Of a stretch of 5,441 nucleotides of DNA, positions 1-5,441 are shown in pieces. The DNA is from Clostridia bacterium (GTDB lineage: Bacteria; Bacillota; Clostridia; UBA1381). Each line of letters begins with the position of its first letter. Within the stretch, counting starts at the first letter, position 1. The notes below the pieces were generated by a model. That model had not been told where the DNA came from. It saw nothing but the letters and a program-made list of their open reading frames with translations, and made no database searches. The position numbers were made by a program, and so were the translations under genes. Location of the stretch: NCBI GenBank assembly GCA_008668455.1, contig RQCD01000238.1, positions 1 through 5,441 of the forward strand. The letters are read 5' to 3'.

Positions 1-1
1 C

Positions 2-1162
2 CGCTATAGTGTAAGCAAGCTTTCGGTGTTCCGCTCGTGTCCGTTTTCCTATTACATCAAGCACGGACTAAAAGCAGAGGAGCGCGAAATCCGGCAGATA
101 CATAAATTTGATTTGGGACGGCTTCTCCACTGGGCGGTCTGCCGTTATTGTGAGGAGGTTTCCGGGGGAGAAAAGCAGCTTTCAAAAATTCGGGAGCGTT
201 GGTGCGCTCTGACCGGGGAAAAGAGCAGGGAGCTTGTGCATGCGATCATGCAGGAGATTGAGGAGCGCGTTTTGCGCGATCTGCACCGGGATCGGGAAAA
301 GGTGGCATATTTATTAGAGCGGATGGAAAAGACGATTCTCCGTTCCGCCGAAATGATCCGCCTTAGCATGGTTCGGGGCGAATATGCCGCTGTGGCGCTG
401 GAATTGGAGTTTAAAATAGAAATTGAATGGAACGGAAAGCATGTCGGCTTAAACGGAACAATTGACCGTGTGGACTTAGAAGAAAAGCCGGAGGAGGAAA
501 GCGCATGTCTGCGCATTGTGGACTACAAATCCGGCAGTAAGGATTTTAGTATTGTTTCCATATCCAATCAGATGGATATGCAGCTGGTGCTATATGCGAT
601 TGCAGCGCTGTCACTCTATCAAAGCGGTGTGATTCCGGGAAACGGCTATCAGCCGGAAATTTCCGGGATTCTCTATCATAAACTCCGGGACGACTTGGTT
701 GAATGCAAGCCGGAGCAGCTTTCGGAGGTGGACGCGATTGCAAGACGCAGTCTCAGAATGGACGGGTTGATTGTTTTAGAGGATACGGAGGATGCCGCCA
801 GTGAGGCTTTAGAAATGGATCACACGCTTTTAGATGCGGATGAGAGTGAGTTTTTAAAGTTGAGTCTGAAAAAGGATAAGCAGGGAATCAATCAAAAGTC
901 GTCCAAGGTGACTACCAAATCCCGGTTTGCGTTATTGATGGATTATGTCAAAAAATCTGTGGTTGATATGGACGAAAAAATTTTTGACGGCGATATCCGG
1001 ATCTGTCCGGGAGTGCAGGGAGCACAGTCTCCGTGCAGTTATTGCAGCTATCGGGAAATCTGTCTTTATGACAAGTCGCTCGACGGTCAGGACAAGCTGA
1101 TCAGTGATGAGGATGAGGCATGGAACAGAATTGAGGAGATCGGAAAGGAGGGAGAAGTATGA
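2..1162 (+). CDS. addB: AddB (ATP-dependent helicase/deoxyribonuclease subunit B), C-terminal part, 5' end outside the window
   Basis: AddB is the partner of AddA in the cytoplasmic heterodimer that unwinds and degrades double-strand DNA ends until it meets Chi, preparing 3' tails for RecA. The frame is open from base 2, giving 386 residues. The GTG at base 26 is not a start, because the family-typical stretch YSVSKL lies upstream of it and in frame. Numbering from base 2, the RecB-type nuclease shows GRLLH (His43, bases 128-130), GTIDRVD (Asp155, 464-466), DYKSG (Asp174 and Lys176, 521-529) and a QLVLY motif (Gln194 and Tyr198). The iron-sulfur cysteines are the CPF Cys13 (38-40) and a C-x2-C-x5-C group, Cys345, Cys348 and Cys354 (1034-1063). 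AddB is usually about 1150 residues, so roughly two thirds, including the helicase-like and Chi-recognition part, lies upstream. The stop overlaps the addA start by four bases. Identification is very secure from these motifs plus the adjacent addA. Confidence 0.96.
   Translation, partial: RYSVSKLSVFRSCPFSYYIKHGLKAEEREIRQIHKFDLGRLLHWAVCRYCEEVSGGEKQLSKIRERWCALTGEKSRELVHAIMQEIEERVLRDLHRDREKVAYLLERMEKTILRSAEMIRLSMVRGEYAAVALELEFKIEIEWNGKHVGLNGTIDRVDLEEKPEEESACLRIVDYKSGSKDFSIVSISNQMDMQLVLYAIAALSLYQSGVIPGNGYQPEISGILYHKLRDDLVECKPEQLSEVDAIARRSLRMDGLIVLEDTEDAASEALEMDHTLLDADESEFLKLSLKKDKQGINQKSSKVTTKSRFALLMDYVKKSVVDMDEKIFDGDIRICPGVQGAQSPCSYCSYREICLYDKSLDGQDKLISDEDEAWNRIEEIGKEGEV
1147..1152 (+). promoter_or_regulatory. 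Ribosome binding site of addA
   Basis: The sequence GGAGGG, inside AAAGGAGGGAGA, sits six bases upstream of the ATG at 1159 and matches a strong Shine-Dalgarno site. It lies within the last codons of addB. It fixes the addA start and, with the ATGA overlap, suggests that addA translation is both coupled to addB and able to initiate efficiently by itself. Confidence 0.85.
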
Positions 1163-4100
1163 CAAAACGCAGCTGGACACCGGCACAGGAGGAGGCAATC
1201 TATGCAAAATGGATTGACGGAGACAAAAGCAGCAATATTTTAGTGAATGCCGCGGCAGGCTCTGGAAAAACAGCAGTATTGGTTGAGCGGATTATTGAAA
1301 AGCTTTCGGAAAATGAACGCGATCCGCGCACCACAGATGTTGACCGGCTTTTGGTGGTAACCTTTACAAATGCCGCGGCGGCAGAAATGAAAGAAAGAGT
1401 TGCAAAGGCATTAACTGGGAAGCTCCGGGCAGCACAAAGCGCAGGAGATTTTGCAGCGGCAAACCGTTTTAAAAATCAGCTATCCCTCCTGCGGACTGCG
1501 GATATTACCACGATTGACGCATTTTGCATGAAGCTTTTAAAAAATTATTTTCATCTTTTAGAAATTGATCCGAATTTTAAAATTGTAGGACAGGAAAAAG
1601 GGCTTTTAGAGGATGAGGCGATGGAGGAGCTGTTTGAGGAATGCTACAGTGCGCAGAATGAAAGTTTTTTACTGCTTGCAAGACTGTATTCTGAAAGCCG
1701 GGACGACCGTGCGCTTGCGCAGATCATTTTAGAGGTTTACAATTTTTTGCAGTCTCTCCCAAACCCGGAGGAATGGCTTTTAGAAAAAACAAACGCGTTT
1801 TTGGAAAATCCATGGGGCGGCTATCTGCTGGAGCAAAAAAATAAATTGGTACGGCAGGCGAAAGCATCTCTGGAGCATGCGCTTTCTGAAATGTACCGGT
1901 ACACCCTCGGAAAAGCACCTGATACGGATTTTGACGCATTTTTAGCCGCCTATCCGGACGAGGAGGAAAACGAGGTCTATCTTGCATGGGGAACATATTA
2001 TCATGCCATAGTATCAGAATACGGCACAGCATGCAGGCTTTTGGATGCGGATTGGGATGAAAGCTTTCAATTATTTTCAGAGCTGTCATTTCTGGCGCTC
2101 AATAAACGGCCGCTTTTTCAGGATAAATCAAGGACAGTCAAGGATGCGGAGGAAAAAGCAGTTGTGAAAGCATACCGCGACGCAGCAAAGGAGGCGCTTT
2201 TAAAGGCATCTGGTTTAATTTCCGGCACGAGGGAGGAGGAATCCTGTCAGCTTTCGGAACGGGTCTATCCGGCGGCATGCGCGCTTTCGGAGTTAGTTTT
2301 GGGATTTTCAAAAAAATATGCCGAAAAAAAGGCGGAAAAAAACCTTTTGGAATTTTCCGATATTGAGCATCTTTGTCTAAAGCTTTTGTTAGAGCATGAG
2401 GAGGTGCGAAAGGAACTTCAGGAGAAATATGATGAAATTTTAATGGACGAATATCAGGACACAAATGCTTTGCAGGAGTCCATTTTCCATGCTGTTTCAC
2501 GCGGAGATAATTTCTTTATGGTGGGGGATATGAAACAGTGCATTTATCAATTCCGAAACAGTGATCCCACTATTTTTAAAGAAAAGTGCGATACCTATCT
2601 GCCAATTTCCGGAGCGGAAAACCGGAAAATCACGTTGTCTGCTAATTTCCGGAGCAGAATTGAGGTTTTAGACAGCGTGAACGCGGTTTTTTCACGGATG
2701 ATGTCGGAGGAAGTCGGCGATCTGGTGTATGATGAGGAGCATTGGCTCAATCTTGGAAATACCACCTATCAGCAGAAAAACGAATGCGGCTATCAGTCGG
2801 AGTGCTATGTGTTAGAAAGCCGTCCGTCCGATTCGGAGGATGAGGAAAGTCTTGACAAAGTAGAATTAGAGGCGCGGTTTATCGCAGGAAAAATCCGCGC
2901 CTTAAAGGACAGCGGATATCTGGTGCGCGAAGGAGAGGAGTATCGACCGATTGAAAACCGGGATATTACGATTCTGATGTCCTCACATAAGGCAGCGGCT
3001 GAAATCTATACTGCCGAGCTTTCGCGCTTTGGAATCAGCTGTTACGCAGAAACGGGAGGATATTTTGAAAAAAATGAAGTGCGGATGGTGCTGTCCTTAA
3101 TTAAAATTCTTCAAAATCCGCGCCAGGATATTCCGCTTTTAGGAGTACTGCGATCGCCAATCGGACGGTTTTCCGATCATGAATTAACCGAGATCAGAAC
3201 CCATTCGCCGGGCAGTATCCTTGATGCGGTAGTTTCTTATAGCCGAGAGGAAAATGAACTTGCAAGGCGGCTCTCGGATTTTTTAGACCGGCTTGCACGC
3301 TGGCGCGGCTATGCACATTATATGACCTGTGACCGGCTTTTATGGACGCTTTACGAGGAAACCGGAATCTATAGCTTTGCCGGCGCGTTGATTAAGGGAG
3401 AGGAGGCGCAGGCAAATCTGCGACTGTTATTTGAACGTGCCAAGGCATATGAAGCCTCCGGCTACCGGGGTCTGTTTCATTTTATCCGATATATGGAGCG
3501 GCTTTCTGAGCGCGAGGAAAATATCAACAGTGCAAAGATGGTTGGAGAAGAACATGATGTGGTGCGCATTATGACAATTCATAAAAGTAAGGGACTGGAA
3601 TTTCCGGTGGTGTTCTTAGCAGGGTGCGGAAAGCAATTCCGAAACGATTCGGCAAAAATTCCGATGCACCGGAGGCTTGGCTTAGGCTTAGAGGAAATCA
3701 ATTTTGAAAAAAGCTACCGCATGCCGACAGCGGCAAAAAAAGCAGTCACGCTTGAAAACCGCCGGGAACAGCTTTCCGAGGAGGCGCGCAAGCTTTATGT
3801 TGCGCTGACGCGTGCAAAGGAAAAGCTGATTGTGCCCGGGGTAGTCAATGAGAAGGGCGGCGCCGAGACTTTGGAGAAACGATGGAAAAGTCTTCTGCCG
3901 TTTGAAAATTCGGTCATGAGTCCGTTCGCAGCGGCTGGGGCGAAAAGCTTTTTTGATTGGATCTGCCCGGCGGCGATGGTATCGGAGGAATGGCATTATG
4001 AGTCTGTACCGTATGATCCAATGCTCCCGGCGGAGGAAACAAAGTATGAAACCAGGCAGGAGGCAAAGGAAAAAATCCGGATTTCAGATTTTTGCTATCC

Positions 4101-4734
4101 ATATGCCGATAGCGTGTATCTGCCAACAAAAGTAAGCGTCACCGAATTAAAACGGCTGAGTCAGGCGTCTCAGGCGGCGCAGATGGCGGCAATGCCGGCA
4201 TTTTTAGCAGGAGAAGGAAAACTCCGGGGTGCGGCGGCAGGAACGGCGCTGCATACGGCAATGCAAAAAATAATTCCAAAACCGGAAATGGATACGGATT
4301 GGATTCTGTCCGAACTTGCAAGACTTTGCGGAGAACATGTGCTGACGGAAGCGGAAAGGGAATGCATTTCGGTGGACGCGATTTTAAAGTTTTACCAGGG
4401 AACGCTTGGTGCGCGGGTGCTTGCGGCAAAAAGGGTATACCGCGAGCAGACATTTGAACTGCTGCTCCCGGCAAAGGAGCTTTACCCGGAGGAAACATCA
4501 GAGGAGAAAATCCTTTTGCAGGGTGTGATCGACTGTTATTTTGAAGAACCGGACGGCATTGTCCTGATCGACTATAAATCAGATTATTATACCGATTCTG
4601 CGGATATGAGAGACAAATATGCCGTTCAGCTTGGCTGGTATAAGCGCGTGTTAGAACGGATTTTGAAAAAGCCGGTCAAGGAATGTTATTTATATTTGTT
4701 TTATCGTCATGAGGAATTATTGGTGGAAGTATGA
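1159..4734 (+). CDS. addA: AddA, ATP-dependent helicase/nuclease subunit A
   Basis: AddA is the motor subunit of AddAB. It translocates 3' to 5' on single-stranded DNA using ATP and cuts one strand with its C-terminal nuclease, in double-strand break repair by homologous recombination. The 1191 residues are near the usual size (about 1230 in Bacillus). Helicase motifs appear in the expected order: Q-motif region WTPAQ (6-10), Walker A AAAGSGKT (31-38), motif Ia VTFTNAAAAEM (67-77), Ib ITTIDAFC (116-123), Walker B DEYQDTN (430-436), III VGDMKQCIYQFR (455-466), IV SANFRS (494-499), V MTIHKSKGLEFPVVFLAG (805-822) and VI LYVALTRAKEKL (879-890). A variable linker follows, then the RecB-type nuclease: GTALH (His1032), GVID (Asp1125), IDYKSD (Asp1138 and Lys1140) and QLGWY (Gln1157 and Tyr1161). 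All catalytic residues are present. The ATG start is supported by a strong Shine-Dalgarno site and by the Q motif lying directly after it. Both ends overlap neighbouring genes by ATGA. Confidence 0.98.
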   Translation: MTKRSWTPAQEEAIYAKWIDGDKSSNILVNAAAGSGKTAVLVERIIEKLSENERDPRTTDVDRLLVVTFTNAAAAEMKERVAKALTGKLRAAQSAGDFAAANRFKNQLSLLRTADITTIDAFCMKLLKNYFHLLEIDPNFKIVGQEKGLLEDEAMEELFEECYSAQNESFLLLARLYSESRDDRALAQIILEVYNFLQSLPNPEEWLLEKTNAFLENPWGGYLLEQKNKLVRQAKASLEHALSEMYRYTLGKAPDTDFDAFLAAYPDEEENEVYLAWGTYYHAIVSEYGTACRLLDADWDESFQLFSELSFLALNKRPLFQDKSRTVKDAEEKAVVKAYRDAAKEALLKASGLISGTREEESCQLSERVYPAACALSELVLGFSKKYAEKKAEKNLLEFSDIEHLCLKLLLEHEEVRKELQEKYDEILMDEYQDTNALQESIFHAVSRGDNFFMVGDMKQCIYQFRNSDPTIFKEKCDTYLPISGAENRKITLSANFRSRIEVLDSVNAVFSRMMSEEVGDLVYDEEHWLNLGNTTYQQKNECGYQSECYVLESRPSDSEDEESLDKVELEARFIAGKIRALKDSGYLVREGEEYRPIENRDITILMSSHKAAAEIYTAELSRFGISCYAETGGYFEKNEVRMVLSLIKILQNPRQDIPLLGVLRSPIGRFSDHELTEIRTHSPGSILDAVVSYSREENELARRLSDFLDRLARWRGYAHYMTCDRLLWTLYEETGIYSFAGALIKGEEAQANLRLLFERAKAYEASGYRGLFHFIRYMERLSEREENINSAKMVGEEHDVVRIMTIHKSKGLEFPVVFLAGCGKQFRNDSAKIPMHRRLGLGLEEINFEKSYRMPTAAKKAVTLENRREQLSEEARKLYVALTRAKEKLIVPGVVNEKGGAETLEKRWKSLLPFENSVMSPFAAAGAKSFFDWICPAAMVSEEWHYESVPYDPMLPAEETKYETRQEAKEKIRISDFCYPYADSVYLPTKVSVTELKRLSQASQAAQMAAMPAFLAGEGKLRGAAAGTALHTAMQKIIPKPEMDTDWILSELARLCGEHVLTEAERECISVDAILKFYQGTLGARVLAAKRVYREQTFELLLPAKELYPEETSEEKILLQGVIDCYFEEPDGIVLIDYKSDYYTDSADMRDKYAVQLGWYKRVLERILKKPVKECYLYLFYRHEELLVEV

Positions 4735-5288
4735 AAAGAAGTAAGAAAGAAATTTTAGAGCTGTTTCTTTGCTTTTTGAAAATCGGTGCGTTTACATTCG
4801 GCGGCGGTTATGCCATGCTGCCGATGATCCGGCGCGAGCTTGCGGAAAAGAAGCAGTGGATTACAGTGGAAGAAGTTTTAGAAATTACGGCAATTGCGGA
4901 GGCAACGCCCGGACCGATTGCAGTGAATGCTGCCACGTTTGTAGGGTATCGGACGGCGGGCTTTTTGGGTGCGTTTTTTGCCACTTGCGGTGTTGTCCTG
5001 CCGGCATTTCTGATTATTTCTGCAATTTCCGGAGTTCTTCAGATATATCAGGAGAGTCGGATTGTCGCGTATGCATTTTACGGCATTCGTGCCGGCGTTT
5101 TAGCGTTGATTCTGCATGCACTCTGGTCAATGGCAAAGGAATGTCCGAAAGGGATTCTCTCCTATCTGCTTGCCGGAGTGGCATTTTTGGGGACGGCGAT
5201 TTTTGGAATCAGCAGCATTGCCGTGATTCTTTTCTGTGCTGCGGTGGGGTTAGGTTCTGCATTTTGGACGGTGAGGAGAAGTAAATGA
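4731..5288 (+). CDS. Half-size CHR-family transporter, first of a pair (probable chromate exporter subunit)
   Basis: This 185-residue protein is one CHR domain, the length of the short-chain CHR (ChrA-like) family. Full-size ChrA contains two such domains and exports chromate across the inner membrane using the proton motive force. Short-chain members come as adjacent gene pairs, such as YwrA/YwrB of Bacillus subtilis, and are thought to need both partners. The signature FTFGGGYAMLP is at residues 21-31 and the ATPGP motif at 58-62. About six hydrophobic segments can be read, roughly at 10-30, 52-72, 77-103, 113-133, 143-158 and 160-179. The N-terminus is strongly basic (KRSKK) and the C-terminus ends RRSK, which suggests both ends are cytoplasmic. 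The ATG overlaps the addA stop. Upstream Shine-Dalgarno matches are weak: GAGGAA is 14 bases away, and GGTGGA is only three bases away. Translation therefore probably depends on termination-reinitiation from addA. The family call is secure. Chromate as the true substrate is inferred. Confidence 0.92.
   Translation: MKRSKKEILELFLCFLKIGAFTFGGGYAMLPMIRRELAEKKQWITVEEVLEITAIAEATPGPIAVNAATFVGYRTAGFLGAFFATCGVVLPAFLIISAISGVLQIYQESRIVAYAFYGIRAGVLALILHALWSMAKECPKGILSYLLAGVAFLGTAIFGISSIAVILFCAAVGLGSAFWTVRRSK
5274..5279 (+). promoter_or_regulatory. Ribosome binding site of the second CHR gene
   Basis: AGGAGA lies five bases upstream of the ATG at 5285, within the last codons of the preceding CHR gene. 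This good Shine-Dalgarno match decides the start of the downstream partial gene. It contrasts with the poor site in front of the first CHR gene. Confidence 0.75.
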
Positions 5289-5441
5289 TCTATCTGACGC
5301 TGTTTTATACCTTTTTTAAAATCGGACTGTTCACCTTTGGCGGCGGCTATGCCATGCTGCCGCTGATTCAGGAGGAAATTGTCCGGCATGGTTGGATGTC
5401 GGTGCAGGATTTAGTGAATTTTATCGCTGTCAGCGAAAGCA
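5285..5441 (+). CDS. Half-size CHR-family transporter, second of a pair, 3' end outside the window
   Basis: Fifty-two codons are visible before the window ends. The protein starts MIYLTLFYTFFKIG and contains FTFGGGYAMLP at residues 16-26, the same CHR signature as the upstream protein. The last visible residues (AVSES) align with the stretch just before the PGP motif of its paralogue (AIAEA, then TPGP). Its start ATG shares four bases (ATGA) with the stop of the upstream gene, and a good Shine-Dalgarno site precedes it. Unlike its neighbour, it has no basic stretch before the first hydrophobic segment. It is therefore the second member of a short-chain CHR pair, expected to be about 180 residues and to act with the first as a membrane oxyanion exporter. 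Cut off only by the window edge; no sign of a defect. Confidence 0.9.
   Translation, partial: MIYLTLFYTFFKIGLFTFGGGYAMLPLIQEEIVRHGWMSVQDLVNFIAVSES

Noticed and set aside
26..28. GTG codon as a start for a 378-residue protein
   Set aside because: The frame stays open to the left edge, and residues encoded at 2-25 match the conserved stretch that precedes the CPF cysteine motif of AddB. No Shine-Dalgarno site lies in front of it.
2604..2655. A 12-base direct repeat AATTTCCGGAGC at 2604-2615 and 2644-2655
   Set aside because: The copies are read in different codon phases, and AATTTCCGG also occurs elsewhere in the window. It looks like a by-product of common codons, with no array or symmetry.
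1724..4498. Several minus-strand open frames of 65-121 codons inside addA
   Set aside because: They are proline-, phenylalanine- and arginine-rich antisense shadows with no motif or credible start signal, and they lie opposite conserved AddA domains.
4663..4696. Possible promoter for the CHR genes inside the end of addA (TTGAAA at 4663 and TATATT at 4691)
   Set aside because: The spacer is 22 bases, too long for a standard promoter, and elements at 17-18 bases match the -10 consensus poorly. The region codes for conserved C-terminal AddA residues.
774..4882. Ten copies of TTTTAGA on the + strand and none seen on the minus strand, considered as a Chi-like or regulatory word
   Set aside because: Those checked fall in frame as T-TTA-GA, encoding Leu followed by Glu or Asp. 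Preference for TTA leucine codons after a T-ending codon explains the count and the strand bias.
4769..5284. A 171-codon open frame overlapping the first CHR gene in another + strand frame
   Set aside because: It gives a cysteine- and arginine-rich product with no recognisable motif, no ribosome binding site and no family resemblance. The overlapping CHR frame is clearly the real gene.

Overview
The window is coding almost end to end and reads entirely on the + strand. It holds the 3' part of addB, a complete addA, a complete half-size CHR-family (chromate transporter) gene, and the first 52 codons of a second half-size CHR gene that runs off the right edge. No RNA gene, mobile element, CRISPR array, terminator or intergenic region over a few bases was found. 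The AddAB type of recombination helicase-nuclease (rather than RecBCD), the strong Shine-Dalgarno sites, frequent TTA leucine codons and moderate base composition point to a Bacillota bacterium. A clostridial (Lachnospiraceae-like) origin is my best guess, but the sequence alone does not prove it.

Layout: bases 2-1162 encode the C-terminal 386 residues of AddB, covering its RecB-type nuclease domain and the four cysteines of its iron-sulfur cluster. The AddB start lies upstream of the window. Bases 1159-4734 encode AddA (1191 aa), a full UvrD/Rep-type superfamily 1 helicase with a C-terminal RecB-type nuclease. Bases 4731-5288 encode a 185-aa CHR protein, and bases 5285-5441 encode the beginning of its paralogue.

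Each of the three junctions is the same four-base ATGA overlap, in which the stop of one gene shares bases with the start of the next. This implies one polycistronic mRNA with translational coupling. AddA and AddB together form the heterodimer that resects double-strand DNA ends and loads recombinase after encountering a Chi site. Both nuclease active sites look intact. The two CHR proteins should work together as an oxyanion (probably chromate) exporter in the inner membrane, as in other short-chain CHR pairs. Fusing a DNA break-repair pair to a transporter pair in one transcript is the most notable feature. Chromate damages DNA, so a functional link is plausible but unproven.
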